This document shows, one piece after another, positions 17,335-25,488 of a DNA stretch of 64,000 nt (its first letter is position 1; each line of letters begins with the position of its first letter). Source of the DNA: Congzhengia minquanensis (GTDB lineage: Bacteria > Bacillota > Clostridia > UBA1381 > UBA9506); the NCBI RefSeq assembly GCF_014384785.1, contig NZ_JACRSU010000004.1, positions 62,001 through 126,000 of the forward strand, written 5' to 3'. The translations under genes and the position numbers were made by a program. The notes under the pieces were generated by a model, which was not told the origin of the DNA, did not search any database, and worked only from the letters and a program-made list of their open reading frames with translations.

Positions 17335-18028
17335 ACTTCTCTTTTAAGCTTTTTAAATATTGTTTCGTTTCTAAAGGAATGCGGTAGCTTTCCACAGCCT
17401 TTTGAATGGCCTTGTTGTGCACCCATTTGTCCAGCCGTTTGTTTTTCAGGTACGGGAGGGCGTGGTCATACTGTTTGATTAGCGCAATGCTGAAATACCA
17501 GGCGATTGCCATGTTTATGTAATATTCCTCCGACCGGATATCGGCAACCAAATCCAGCATTTCGGGACGAAATTCGCTGTCTAAATAATTTGCAAGCAGG
17601 GTTACAATCCCATACCGCACAGTATAGGTGTGGCCGCTTTTCAGCCAAAGCTTTATTTTTTCATACACCTCGTTTGGGTGCTTTTTAAACAGCTTTGGAG
17701 AAAACAAATCGCAGGTGGCCCAGTTGTTAATAAAGGGCAGAAACTTTTCCGTATAGATAAGAGCCGTGTCAAAATCCTTAACTGTTTCAATTAAAAAGGC
17801 ATGAAGGTTGTTTTCTTCAATATACTTGTGAGGAAGCATTTCTAAAAATTCCATTGCCTCCGGCTGTTTAGAAAAGTCTTTCGCAAATTTCCGCAAAACA
17901 GGCGTGCGCACACCGATGTAGCAGTCTTTATCAACAGTTGGAACCAGTTTTGCATGAAAGTCCCGGTATTTTAAGTCCTGCAGGGCAAACAGCTGCGCCT
18001 GAATGTCCTGTTCCAGTTTTGTGTTCAT
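17333..18028 (-). CDS. AlkD-like DNA alkylation repair protein
   Basis: AlkD-type enzymes are HEAT-like-repeat DNA glycosylases that remove N3- and N7-alkylated purines without base flipping. The 231-residue product has the family features: GVRTPVLRKFAKDF near the N-terminus, INNWATCDLFSPKL (the conserved W and D that contact the lesion backbone), and repeated helical pairs to YSIALIKQYDHALPYLKN and VHNKAIQKAVESYRI. The ATG at 18028 was preferred to an in-frame start at 18118 because the latter runs into the upstream gene. It lies 14 bases downstream of a GNAT gene and is probably cotranscribed. Confidence 0.88.
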   Translation of the reverse strand: MNTKLEQDIQAQLFALQDLKYRDFHAKLVPTVDKDCYIGVRTPVLRKFAKDFSKQPEAMEFLEMLPHKYIEENNLHAFLIETVKDFDTALIYTEKFLPFINNWATCDLFSPKLFKKHPNEVYEKIKLWLKSGHTYTVRYGIVTLLANYLDSEFRPEMLDLVADIRSEEYYINMAIAWYFSIALIKQYDHALPYLKNKRLDKWVHNKAIQKAVESYRIPLETKQYLKSLKEK

Positions 18029-18042
18029 AAATGGCGCCCCCG

Positions 18043-18570
18043 TTAAAGTGTAATCCAGCAGATGTGCATGGGTTTTCCGTCGGCATAAGGTTTTGTCTCG
18101 GTTAAAATTCCTCCGCATTTTAAAATGGTTTTATAAGACGCGGTGTTATCTGCATAACATCCCAGCATTACTTTTTTAAGCCCAATGGATTTTGCGTAGG
18201 CAAGCGCCAGCTTCAGCATTTGCGTGGCATACCCTTTGCGGCGCTCAGACGGCCGAACGGCATAGCCAATATGCCCGCCGTATTCCGACAAAAACGCGTT
18301 GTTTAAATTGTGGCGAATGTCAATCATTCCAATTAGTCGATTGTCTTGCGGACGAACTGCAAAAAAGGTGTCTGCCACCACCCAGTCCGGCTGAACGGTT
18401 TCGGGGCGGCTGCTTTTTTGTATATGTATCAGCCAGTCGTCAAACTCCAATTGATCGAACAGGGCGCTGCCGTTTATTACAGGTTCGCCAAAGTCAAAAA
18501 ACTCCTGCTTAAAATCGTTTGCTTTGCTTTTCAGTGCAGAAGTGGGTCTAATTAAACTTAAGTCCTCCAT
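18043..18570 (-). CDS. GNAT family N-acetyltransferase
   Basis: The 175-residue product has the GNAT acetyl-CoA-binding signature YAVRPSERRKGYATQMLKLAL (written here as RPSERRKGYAT) and the C-terminal LGCYADNTASYKTILKCGG, where a side chain to be acetylated is usually held. The ATG at 18570 follows GAAGG at eight bases; an in-frame start at 18696 would extend the frame into repeat DNA downstream of the tRNA genes. It precedes the AlkD-like gene by 14 bases. The substrate cannot be told from sequence; small-molecule or protein amine acetylation are both possible. Confidence 0.85.
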   Translation of the reverse strand: MEDLSLIRPTSALKSKANDFKQEFFDFGEPVINGSALFDQLEFDDWLIHIQKSSRPETVQPDWVVADTFFAVRPQDNRLIGMIDIRHNLNNAFLSEYGGHIGYAVRPSERRKGYATQMLKLALAYAKSIGLKKVMLGCYADNTASYKTILKCGGILTETKPYADGKPMHICWITL

Positions 18571-18599
18571 AACATAAACCTTCTTTCTATAAAGAAAAA

Positions 18600-18745
18600 C
18601 GGAGCAAGCAAAGCTTACAAAGACGCGAAGCGGCAGGGCTCCTGCAAAACGCCAACGAAGTGCGTTTTGTGGGAAAAAGGAGGAGTAGCGTCGCACGCGA
18701 CTGATTTTTTATTTTATATAAAAAATCGGAGCAAGCAAAGCTTAC
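18600..18745 (-). repeat. 19-bp direct repeat flanking a structured spacer after tRNA-Glu
   Basis: The 19 bases CGGAGCAAGCAAAGCTTAC occur at 18600-18618 and again at 18727-18745. The second copy is part of the tRNA terminator stem; the first keeps the loop and 3' arm followed by a U-run but has lost the 5' arm. The roughly 108 bases between contain two hairpins (CAAAACGC/GCGTTTTG and GCAGG/CCTGC). This looks like a duplicated terminator unit separated by an inserted structured segment. No gene is seen here. Confidence 0.7.
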
Positions 18746-18749
18746 TCCG
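18719..18749 (-). terminator. Terminator of the tRNA-Met/tRNA-Glu transcript
   Basis: On the minus strand CGGAGTAAGC, loop TTT and GCTTGCTCCG form a 10-bp stem followed by ATTTTTT, three bases after the encoded CCA end of tRNA-Glu. Confidence 0.85.
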
Positions 18750-18751
18750 AC

Positions 18752-18826
18752 TGGTGACCCGTACGAGAATCGAACTCGTGTTACCGCCGTGAAAGGGCGG
18801 TGTCTTAACCGCTTGACCAACGGGCC
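18752..18826 (-). tRNA. tRNA-Glu (anticodon UUC)
   Basis: A complete 75-base tRNA including encoded CCA. Acceptor arm GGCCCGT pairs with ACGGGTC; the anticodon stem CCGCC/GGCGG closes the loop CTTTCAC with anticodon TTC; the T arm contains GAGTTCGATTCTC. It lies downstream of tRNA-Met on the same transcript. Confidence 0.96.
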
Positions 18827-18854
18827 GAAAAAGACTGTTTTGCAGTCTTTTTAG

Positions 18855-18931
18855 TGGTAGCGGCAAGTGGACTTGAACCACCGACCTAACGGGTATGAAC
18901 CGTTTGCTCTAGCCAGCTGAGCTATGCCGCC
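18855..18931 (-). tRNA. tRNA-Met (anticodon CAU, elongator type)
   Basis: A complete 77-base tRNA including encoded CCA. Acceptor arm GGCGGCA pairs with TGCCGCT with a G-T at position 1; the anticodon stem AACGG/CCGTT closes the loop TTCATAC. It closely resembles Bacillus elongator tRNA-Met. The initiator form is unlikely because three G-C pairs at the base of the anticodon stem are absent. A lysidine-modified tRNA-Ile2 is less likely but not excluded by sequence alone. Confidence 0.93.
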
Positions 18932-18957
18932 ATAGTCTTAAAAAACCAACAAGTTGT

Positions 18958-18986
18958 ATTTTACACTAAAAAGTACCATTTGTCAA
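18958..18986 (-). promoter_or_regulatory. Promoter of the tRNA pair
   Basis: On the minus strand a perfect TTGACA (18986-18981), a 17-base spacer and TAAAAT (18963-18958) lie 27 bases before tRNA-Met, as expected for a strong stable-RNA promoter. Confidence 0.9.
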
Positions 18987-19056
18987 GACTTTTTTTATCT
19001 TTTTCAGAAATGGGCAGCGGCATTTGGTTCCTCTGCTATATTAGTATGAACGGATT

Positions 19057-19962
19057 TTAGAATTTTATGTCTTCCCGATACTGTTCTGCGTCTTCCGAAT
19101 AGCGGTAATCGTCTTTTTTTAAGGCCTTTAAAAAGCCTTTTATTTTCTTTATAAGCGCGCTGTTTTTATTAGACTTCACCGCATTTTCAAAGGCCGTTTT
19201 CACTTCATCCTTTAAAATGCCTGTGTCTGTGTCAAATAATGGCGTGTTGTCGCTTCCAAAAAAAATCATTTGCGTAAAGGACTGATAAAGGGGGGTTAAT
19301 TTTTCTGCGGTTTTTGTGTCGTCATAATCTGTTAAAAAACGTTCCTGCCTTACGGCGCGTTCAATCAGCTCGTCCCAGCTTATGGCCAGACTGGCATTAT
19401 GCAGGGGCGGCTGATTGGAATTCAGCTCTAAAATGCTGATATATTCAGACACCTCCGGCGTAATATTTTCCCCAAAATTTTTATAAAACGTATAGTCAAT
19501 TACAGGGAAGCAAGCGCCGTCCGCCTGAATGAGTTTATATCCGCTGTTTTTGGCTTCTTCTACCAAAGCCGCAACTTCCGGCCGCGATACACCGACCGGG
19601 TCATTTATGTCCCCGCCTTGCATATACAGCTCCATGAGTTCCTTTTGTACGGAGCCGGTGTTAAACTTGTCCTCAAACAGTGGCAGCTTGTTTTTTTGAA
19701 ACTCTTCAAACTGCAAAACCATTTGAGATGAAGCTTCTTCTGAAACCACATCTGCGTTGTTTTTGATAAACGAAGCGATGGCTTTTCCGTCGGCGTCTTT
19801 TCCGAAAATTAAGTTATTATATTCGTTTAAAACCGCCTGGTCGCTGCCGCTTTTTGCGTTGGCCTGCTGCGATTCCGACTGGTTTGCGTCCATTTGGTCT
19901 GTTGTGCCGCACCCTGTGAGACAAAGCATGACGAAAGTTAAACAAATTGCAATTTTTTTCAT
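19057..19962 (-). CDS. Secreted lipoprotein of unknown function
   Basis: The 301-residue product starts MKMKKIAICLTFVMLCLTGC or, from the chosen ATG at 19962, MKKIAICLTF..., with a lipobox LTGC, so it should be lipid-anchored outside the membrane. After a low-complexity linker rich in Q, S and A it continues as a soluble, mostly helical domain with no motif I recognise (for example NNLIFGKDADGKAIASFIKNN, ISWDELIERAVRQERFL). AGGAGG is eight bases before the ATG and would nearly touch an upstream GTG. It appears monocistronic, between the tRNA pair and the oxidoreductase operon. No function is assigned. Confidence 0.85.
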   Translation of the reverse strand: MKKIAICLTFVMLCLTGCGTTDQMDANQSESQQANAKSGSDQAVLNEYNNLIFGKDADGKAIASFIKNNADVVSEEASSQMVLQFEEFQKNKLPLFEDKFNTGSVQKELMELYMQGGDINDPVGVSRPEVAALVEEAKNSGYKLIQADGACFPVIDYTFYKNFGENITPEVSEYISILELNSNQPPLHNASLAISWDELIERAVRQERFLTDYDDTKTAEKLTPLYQSFTQMIFFGSDNTPLFDTDTGILKDEVKTAFENAVKSNKNSALIKKIKGFLKALKKDDYRYSEDAEQYREDIKF

Positions 19963-20055
19963 TTTCACACCCTCCTGAAACCAGTTTTATATTTTCCGCG
20001 TGAAAATATACATAAAATGAATGCACAGGTCAAAAATTTACAGTTTATACAAAAT

Positions 20056-20087
20056 AAAAAAGGCATGGAATTTTTCCATGCCTTTTT
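20056..20087 (-). terminator. Terminator of the Gfo/Idh gene
   Basis: A 14-bp perfect stem (GGCATGGAA core flanked by A/T pairs, three-base loop) lies 10 bases after the oxidoreductase stop and runs into a U-run on the minus strand. Confidence 0.9.
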
Positions 20088-20097
20088 GAAAACAAAT

Positions 20098-21213
20098 TTA
20101 AATTTCAGGAACTTCAATTTTAATTTCGTGTTTTAATTCCGCAGATTTTTTAATGCCGGACAAAATTGCCTGGTTATAAATAATCTGGCTTGTGGGAACC
20201 GGCGCCTTTCCGCCTGTTTTAATTGCGTCTAAGAAAGAACGGACTTTCAGTTCCACACAGTTCACGTCGTTTTTCGGCAGCGGAATTTCTGTCACGGTCT
20301 GTTCGCCGGCAAGCTCATGGTAAATTTTTAAAGGCCCGCCCACACGGCCGTTCCAGCAGTCGGTAGACGGAATTCTCAAGCCGCCCTCCGTGCCGATAAC
20401 CAGCGTGTCTCCCGGCGTGTCGATGTTGATTGCCCAGGAGATACGAAAATCTAAAATTAAATCGTCTTCTAAACGGACAAAAGCCGCCGCAAAGTCGTCA
20501 ACCTCAAATTTTTTCGCAACCTCAGCGCCGCCGCGGCCTTCAAATGTTTTCGGATTGGTGCCGAAGAAGTTTGACGTGTAGCCCGTAACGGTTAGGGGTT
20601 TGGGATATCCCAGCGCATTCAATACCATGTCTAACGAATAGCACCCGATGTCGCCCAGGGCGCCAATGCCGCCGGTTGCGTCTTCAATGAACGTGGTTTT
20701 TTGAGCGCTGGCAGGAATACCCCTGCGTCTGCCGCCGCCGGTTTGAATATAATAAATTTTGCCCAAAACGCCGGACTGAATAATTTTTTTCACAAGCTGC
20801 ATGCTGGGATCGAACCTGGGCTGAAAACCAATGGAAACAATTTTTCCGCTTTCCTTTTCCGCCTTCATAATTTCCAGACCCTCTTCAAGCTCTACGCACA
20901 TGGGCTTTTCCAAAAGAACATTTACGCCTTTTTTCAGCGCATAAACCGTGCAGGGCTTGTGCATTCTGTTGTATGTACAAATGCTTACTGCGTCTAATTT
21001 TAAGCTTTCGTCGTCCAAAAGCTCTGCGTGGTCTTTGTAGTCGCATTTTACGTTATCCAGACCATATTCTTCAAAAAATGCTTTTGCTTTTCCTGGAACT
21101 AAATCTGCGCCGGCCACAATTTCCACATCGTCCATTTTCACATACTGGTTCATGTGGGAGTGGGCAATGCCGCCGGTTCCAATAATGCCGACCCTTAATT
21201 TTCTGTCATTCAT
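20098..21213 (-). CDS. Gfo/Idh/MocA family oxidoreductase
   Basis: A 371-residue NAD(P)-dependent sugar dehydrogenase of the Gfo/Idh/MocA family. The N-terminal Rossmann domain has VGIIGTGGIAHSHMNQY (residues 7-23) and the conserved EKPM motif (VLLEKPMCVELEEG) with the cofactor-site lysine; the C-terminal half is the substrate domain, with GGIGALGDIGCYSLDMVL carrying the G-D-x-G-x-H/Y-like catalytic region. AGAGG precedes the ATG. It lies 32 bases after the isomerase/epimerase gene, so the pair likely acts on one sugar or cyclitol. The exact substrate is not predictable. Confidence 0.92.
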   Translation of the reverse strand: MNDRKLRVGIIGTGGIAHSHMNQYVKMDDVEIVAGADLVPGKAKAFFEEYGLDNVKCDYKDHAELLDDESLKLDAVSICTYNRMHKPCTVYALKKGVNVLLEKPMCVELEEGLEIMKAEKESGKIVSIGFQPRFDPSMQLVKKIIQSGVLGKIYYIQTGGGRRRGIPASAQKTTFIEDATGGIGALGDIGCYSLDMVLNALGYPKPLTVTGYTSNFFGTNPKTFEGRGGAEVAKKFEVDDFAAAFVRLEDDLILDFRISWAINIDTPGDTLVIGTEGGLRIPSTDCWNGRVGGPLKIYHELAGEQTVTEIPLPKNDVNCVELKVRSFLDAIKTGGKAPVPTSQIIYNQAILSGIKKSAELKHEIKIEVPEI

Positions 21214-21245
21214 GATAAAAAACCTCTTTTCCGCCTTTTGGCTGT

Positions 21246-21983
21246 TTAAATGGTGAGAAGGAATTCTGCGGAAACGCGCGCCATTTCAAGCTGGTCGCCG
21301 CGGCCCTCGTCCTCATAAATATATTCTACCGTGCCTGTTTTTGAGGTGATGTCAATAATTTTCCGGAAATCGATAACGCCGTCCCCTGCCCGTGCATCTT
21401 CTTTCGACTCGCAGGACAGCATTTGTTTTAAGTGGATGGTGGGCATTCTGTGTGCAAACTGCTTCACATATTCGTAGGGGTCTACATCTGCGCGGAGCAC
21501 GTGGAACACGTCCAGCTGGGCCTTCACATATTCCGGGTCGGTAATTTCATAAAGGTAGTCAAGCGACCGTTTGCCATTTACTGTAAGCCAAAGCTCCGGC
21601 GCATGGTTGTGATAGCTTAACGTAAAGCCGTTTTCCTTCATTTTTTTACCTACAATGTTTAAGACCTCGGCGGTTTCCTCCACCTGAGACAGAGTGCCCA
21701 TGGGGGCGGAGGGGCAGGTGATGTATTTTGCGCCGAGATAACCCATATATTCCATTTCAGCGTCAAGCTCGTCTTTTAAAATAGCATATCCCGTATGGGA
21801 GCTGACAGCCTTAAGCCCCGCATTGTCTAAATATTTTTTCATGTCTTTTGCAGATACGTCCCCCCGGCCTGCAAATTCCACGCCGGTATATCCCATTTTT
21901 GCCACTTCGTCCAGCACTTTTTCAAACCCCAGTTCGGTGATGGCGTCTCTGATAGAATAGAGCTGTAAAGAAATTTCTTTCAT
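21246..21983 (-). CDS. Sugar phosphate isomerase/epimerase (xylose isomerase-like TIM barrel)
   Basis: The 245-residue protein is an AP endonuclease-2-type TIM barrel. It begins MKEISLQLYSIRDAITELGF and has metal-binding residues spread over the strands: GVEFAGRG, the conserved H in VSSHTGY, SYHNHAPELW, QLDVFHVLRADVDP, IHLKQML and the terminal EYIYEDEG. Such proteins isomerise or epimerise sugars, keto-sugars or inositol derivatives. The ATG at 21983 follows GAAGGGA at suitable spacing; an earlier frame start at 22013 is less likely. It is cotranscribed with the Gfo/Idh gene from a strong promoter. Confidence 0.9.
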   Translation of the reverse strand: MKEISLQLYSIRDAITELGFEKVLDEVAKMGYTGVEFAGRGDVSAKDMKKYLDNAGLKAVSSHTGYAILKDELDAEMEYMGYLGAKYITCPSAPMGTLSQVEETAEVLNIVGKKMKENGFTLSYHNHAPELWLTVNGKRSLDYLYEITDPEYVKAQLDVFHVLRADVDPYEYVKQFAHRMPTIHLKQMLSCESKEDARAGDGVIDFRKIIDITSKTGTVEYIYEDEGRGDQLEMARVSAEFLLTI

Positions 21984-22034
21984 TTTTTCATGTCCCTTCT
22001 GCACAAGGTGCATATATTTTTGTTTTTCGCGTTT

Positions 22035-22062
22035 ATTATACTACACTCACAGCAAAAGTCAA
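22035..22062 (-). promoter_or_regulatory. Promoter of the isomerase-oxidoreductase pair
   Basis: On the minus strand TTGACT (22062-22057), a 16-base spacer and consensus TATAAT (22040-22035) lie about 50 bases before the isomerase start. It is divergent from the nfnA promoter 45 bases away. Confidence 0.8.
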
Positions 22063-22107
22063 TACAGTTTCCGCGTTTTTTTCGTTAATCTTGGCAAAAA
22101 CTTAGTA

Positions 22108-22137
22108 TTTACAAAAACCGTGCTGATGTGATATAAT
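22108..22137 (+). promoter_or_regulatory. Promoter of nfnA-nfnB
   Basis: TTTACA (22108-22113), an 18-base spacer and consensus TATAAT (22132-22137) lie about 75 bases before nfnA. Confidence 0.7.
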
Positions 22138-22213
22138 ATACTATATTATATAAAAGAAGATAGTTGTGCCCCGCAGGGCCGTTATAAGAGTTTATTAAAA
22201 AGGGATGGTTACA

Positions 22214-23056
22214 GTGTTTAAAATTGTAAAAAAGAAAGAACTCAATCCCACCGTTACATTAATGGAGATTGAGGCGCCGTTGGTGGCAAAAAAAGCGGAG
22301 CCGGGACAGTTTATTATTTTAAGGGCAGATGCGGCTGGTGAACGGATTCCCCTCACCATTGCAGATTTTGACCGGGACAAAGGCACGGTTACGATTATAT
22401 ATCAAATTGTGGGCGCTACCACAAAGCATTTAAACAGCTTAAATGTTGGCGACAGCTTAACAGATTTTGTAGGGCCGTTGGGTCAGGCGACCCACACAGA
22501 GGGTTTGAAAAAAGTTGCCGTTGTAGGCGGCGGCGTTGGCTGCGCCATTGCATATCCCGTGACGAAAAAGCTTCACAATCTGGGGTGCGAGGTTCACGCA
22601 ATTGTGGGCTTTCGCAGCAAGGATTTGTTAATATTAGAAGACGAATTCCGCGCGGCTTCCAACAAACTGGTTATCATGTCAGACGACGGCAGCGTAGGCG
22701 AAAAAGGTCTTGTTACCGACGCGCTGAAAAAACTGATTGACAGCGGAGAACAATATGACGAGGTTATCGCAATCGGCCCGCTTGTTATGATGAAATTTGT
22801 TGCGAAACTCACAAAAGAATATGGCATCAAAACGGTTGTCAGCATGAATCCCATTATGATTGACGGCACAGGAATGTGCGGCGGGTGCAGGCTGTCTGTC
22901 GGCGGGGAAATGAAATTTGCCTGTGTGGATGGTCCGGATTTTGACGGACACCTGGTGGACTTTGACGAGGCAATGGAGCGCGCCTCCATGTATAAAGACT
23001 TTGAAAAGCACGCATATGACGCCGAATGCAACCTGTTTCAGAAGGAGGTAAAATAA
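22214..23056 (+). CDS. nfnA: NADH-dependent ferredoxin:NADP oxidoreductase subunit A
   Basis: NfnA, with NfnB, couples NADH and reduced ferredoxin to NADP reduction by electron bifurcation, an important NADPH source in anaerobes. The 280-residue protein has the FAD domain (GERIPLTIADFDRDKGTVT), the NAD domain (VAVVGGGVGCAIAYPV) and the C-terminal 2Fe-2S site MCGGCRLSVGGEMKFACVDGP (Cys residues in CGGC plus a later Cys). GTG 22214 gives the family start MFKIVKKKELNP and is eight to nine bases after AGGGA; an ATG at 22205 overlaps that site. nfnB follows after two bases. Confidence 0.93.
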   Translation: MFKIVKKKELNPTVTLMEIEAPLVAKKAEPGQFIILRADAAGERIPLTIADFDRDKGTVTIIYQIVGATTKHLNSLNVGDSLTDFVGPLGQATHTEGLKKVAVVGGGVGCAIAYPVTKKLHNLGCEVHAIVGFRSKDLLILEDEFRAASNKLVIMSDDGSVGEKGLVTDALKKLIDSGEQYDEVIAIGPLVMMKFVAKLTKEYGIKTVVSMNPIMIDGTGMCGGCRLSVGGEMKFACVDGPDFDGHLVDFDEAMERASMYKDFEKHAYDAECNLFQKEVK

Positions 23057-23058
23057 AC

Positions 23059-24456
23059 ATGCCGAACATGTCGCCGAAGAAAAACGAGATGCCAACCCAG
23101 GCACCGGACGTTAGAAATAAAAATTTTAAAGAAGTGGCGCTGGGATATATGCCGGAAACAGCAATAGACGAAGCAAAACGCTGCTTAAACTGTAAGCACA
23201 AGCCCTGTGTTGCCGGCTGCCCGGTGAAAATTCATATTCCTGCATTCATTGAAAAAATGGCCCAGGGAGATTTCGAAGGGGCATATGAGATTATTGCCCA
23301 ATCCAGCTCATTGCCTGCAGTTTGCGGGCGCGTTTGTCCCCAGGAAACCCAGTGTGAGCAAAAGTGCGTTCGCGGTATTAAAGGCGAGCCTGTGGCCATT
23401 GGACGATTAGAGCGGTTTGCGGCAGATTACCACAACGCAAACTGTAAAACTGCGCCCCAAAAGCCGGAAAGCAACGGGCATAAGGTTGCGGTTATCGGTT
23501 CCGGCCCGTCTGGCCTTACCTGCGCCGGAGATTTGGCAAAGGCAGGCTATGAGGTTACGGTGTTTGAAGCACTGCATTTGGCCGGCGGTGTTTTGGTTTA
23601 CGGAATTCCGGAATTCCGTCTGCCGAAGGCAATTGTGCAAAAGGAAATCGACACCTTAAAAGAGCTTGGCGTAACGGTTGAAACCAATGTGGTTATAGGA
23701 AAATCTACCTCAATTGACGAGCTGATGGAAAGCGGCTTCGAGGCGGTGTTCATTGGTTCTGGCGCGGGCCTTCCCCGGTTTATGGGAATTCCCGGCGAGA
23801 ACTTAAAGGGCGTTTATTCCGCCAATGAGTTTTTAACCCGCGTTAATTTAATGAAGGCTTATAAAGACGAACCTTCCACACCGATTATGCACGCAAGCAA
23901 GGTTGCGGTTGTGGGCGGCGGCAACGTTGCAATGGACGCCGCGCGGTGCGCCAAACGGCTTGGGGCAAAGGATGTATATATTGTATATCGGCGCTCCATG
24001 GAAGAGCTGCCTGCAAGAGCGGAAGAGGTTGAGCACGCGCAGGAGGAAGGCATTATCTTTAAACTGCTGACCAACCCCACAGAAATTCTTCCCGATGAAA
24101 ATAGGTTTGTGGGCGGCATGAAATGCGTTGAAATGGAACTGGGCGAACCCGATGCCTCCGGCCGACGCAGACCAGTGGTGAAAGAGGGGTCTGAATTTGT
24201 GCTGGATGTAGACTGCGTAATTATGTCTATCGGCACGTCGCCCAACCCGCTGATTAAATCCACTACGGAGGGTTTGGCCGTTCACAAATGGGGCGGCATT
24301 ATTGCCGACGAGGAAACGGGTAAAACCTCCCGCGAGGGGGTTTATGCCGGCGGCGATGCGGTAACAGGCGCGGCAACGGTGATTTTGGCAATGGGCGCGG
24401 GAAAAGATGCGGCAAAAGCCATCGACGAATATATTCAGTCGAAAAACAAGGAATAA
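23059..24456 (+). CDS. nfnB: NADH-dependent ferredoxin:NADP oxidoreductase subunit B (GltA-like)
   Basis: NfnB is the large flavoprotein of the NfnAB complex; it resembles the small subunit of glutamate synthase and older annotations call it gltA. The 465-residue product has two N-terminal cysteine clusters for 4Fe-4S centres (CLNCKHKPCVAGCP and CGRVCPQETQCEQKC), an FAD dinucleotide fold (VAVIGSGPSGLTCAGDLAKAG), a second one for NADP (VAVVGGGNVAMDAARCAKR), and the C-terminal GVYAGGDAVTGAATV. AAGGAGG stands ten bases before the ATG at 23059. Adjacency to nfnA, not to a large glutamate synthase, supports Nfn. Confidence 0.92.
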   Translation: MPNMSPKKNEMPTQAPDVRNKNFKEVALGYMPETAIDEAKRCLNCKHKPCVAGCPVKIHIPAFIEKMAQGDFEGAYEIIAQSSSLPAVCGRVCPQETQCEQKCVRGIKGEPVAIGRLERFAADYHNANCKTAPQKPESNGHKVAVIGSGPSGLTCAGDLAKAGYEVTVFEALHLAGGVLVYGIPEFRLPKAIVQKEIDTLKELGVTVETNVVIGKSTSIDELMESGFEAVFIGSGAGLPRFMGIPGENLKGVYSANEFLTRVNLMKAYKDEPSTPIMHASKVAVVGGGNVAMDAARCAKRLGAKDVYIVYRRSMEELPARAEEVEHAQEEGIIFKLLTNPTEILPDENRFVGGMKCVEMELGEPDASGRRRPVVKEGSEFVLDVDCVIMSIGTSPNPLIKSTTEGLAVHKWGGIIADEETGKTSREGVYAGGDAVTGAATVILAMGAGKDAAKAIDEYIQSKNKE

Positions 24457-24463
24457 AAAAATT

Positions 24464-24490
24464 CGGGCGCGGGTTTCCGCGCCCGTTTTT
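24464..24490 (+). terminator. Terminator of nfnAB
   Basis: CGGGCGCGG and CCGCGCCCG form a perfect 9-bp GC-rich stem with a four-base loop followed by TTTTTGC. It ends 17 bases before the next start codon, so read-through may feed the acetyltransferase gene. Confidence 0.9.
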
Positions 24491-24507
24491 GCTTAGGAGG
24501 ACGGAAC

Positions 24508-24945
24508 ATGGATTTTAGAAAGGCAGGGCCGGAGGACATCACAGAACTTGCGCGCCTGGCATCTGCATTGTGGAACAGCCACACCACAGAGGAACTGGAG
24601 AAAGAATTGAGCGAGATTTTAAATTCCGGAGAAGCTGCTGTTTTTGTGGCCGCCGGGCAGGGTCCCCTTTTGGGGTTTGCCCAGTGCCAGCTGCGGCATG
24701 ACTATGTGGAGGGCACATCATTTTCGCCGGTGGGATATTTAGAGGGCGTTTATGTGGAGGACGCCTGCCGCGGGATGGGCGTTGCCAGAACACTGCTTGA
24801 AATGTGCGAAAACTGGGCAAGGCAGCGGGGATGCAAAGAGTTTGCCAGCGACTGTGAACTTGATAACAATGGCAGTTTTCAATTTCACATCCATTCGGGC
24901 TTCCGCGAAGCAAACAGAATTATCTGCTTTACAAAACAACTGTAA
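24508..24945 (+). CDS. GNAT acetyltransferase, aminoglycoside 6'-N-acetyltransferase-like
   Basis: The 145-residue protein is a GNAT with the arrangement of AAC(6')-I enzymes: YLEGVYVEDACRGMGVARTL (acetyl-CoA loop RGMGVA), NWARQRGCKEFASDCELDNN and the C-terminal FHIHSGFREANRIICFTK. Family members acetylate the 6'-amine of aminoglycosides, but chromosomal homologues often have other or unknown substrates, so resistance is not claimed. AGGAGG is eight bases before the ATG. It lies between the nfnAB terminator and a VOC gene and has no clear promoter of its own. Confidence 0.75.
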   Translation: MDFRKAGPEDITELARLASALWNSHTTEELEKELSEILNSGEAAVFVAAGQGPLLGFAQCQLRHDYVEGTSFSPVGYLEGVYVEDACRGMGVARTLLEMCENWARQRGCKEFASDCELDNNGSFQFHIHSGFREANRIICFTKQL

Positions 24946-24951
24946 CCTGCC

Positions 24952-24980
24952 TTGACTTTGCGTGTGGTGTTTGTTATACT
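24952..24980 (+). promoter_or_regulatory. Promoter of the VOC-family gene
   Basis: TTGACT (24952-24957), a 17-base spacer and TATACT (24975-24980) lie 37 bases before the start codon. Confidence 0.8.
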
Positions 24981-25016
24981 AAGGAAAACACTTCTTTATT
25001 TGAAAGGCGGATATTT

Positions 25017-25436
25017 ATGGCGAACGGCAAAATTGCAGGCTGCGGGTTTCACCATGTGGCACTGCAAACATCAAGTTTTGAAAGATCGTTGACGTTTTAC
25101 ATTGAGGGGCTGGGCTTTCAGCTCCGCACCAAATGGACGTCCGGCACAGGAAAGCAGCTGGCGTTAATTGATATTGGAGACGGAAACTATTTTGAGTTGT
25201 TTTCAGACGGCGAAGCAGGAGAAGAATCTGAGCCGAAGGCGGGCAGCTTTTTCCACCTGGCACTTCGCGTAAACGACACCCGCGCTGCGTTTGAACGTGC
25301 GGTTGAGCATGGAGGGATTCCTCACGTGGAACCGAAAGACGCGGTTTTAGGTGAGCACGGCGAAATCACTGCCTCTCTGTCCTTTGTCAAGGGGCCGGAC
25401 GGCGAACAGATTGAATTTTTCCAGGAAAACGCTTAA
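25017..25436 (+). CDS. VOC family (glyoxalase/bleomycin resistance fold) protein
   Basis: The 139-residue protein has two beta-alpha-beta-beta-beta units of the vicinal oxygen chelate fold. Candidate metal ligands are the His in GFHHVALQTS, the Glu in DGNYFELFSDG, the His in FFHLALRVND and the Glu in DGEQIEFFQEN. These match the pattern of glyoxalase I-like lyases and isomerases, but the substrate is unknown. AAAGGCGG precedes the ATG. It has its own promoter and ends 24 bases before the SRP RNA promoter. Confidence 0.85.
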   Translation: MANGKIAGCGFHHVALQTSSFERSLTFYIEGLGFQLRTKWTSGTGKQLALIDIGDGNYFELFSDGEAGEESEPKAGSFFHLALRVNDTRAAFERAVEHGGIPHVEPKDAVLGEHGEITASLSFVKGPDGEQIEFFQENA

Positions 25437-25459
25437 ATTCGGGAATTTGAAAAAAACAG

Positions 25460-25488
25460 TTGAATAGTTTTTAAAATTATGATATAAT
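25460..25488 (+). promoter_or_regulatory. Promoter of SRP RNA
   Basis: TTGAAT (25460-25465), a 17-base spacer and consensus TATAAT (25483-25488) lie upstream of the SRP RNA; the predicted start is near 25495. Confidence 0.75.

Noticed and set aside
18587..18820. 77-codon minus-strand frame over tRNA-Glu and the repeat spacer
   Set aside because: It is a translation through a tRNA gene, its terminator and the duplicated terminator copy; not a protein gene.
22594..23031. 145-codon frame antisense to nfnA
   Set aside because: Shadow frame of a gene with clear cofactor motifs; no independent signals.
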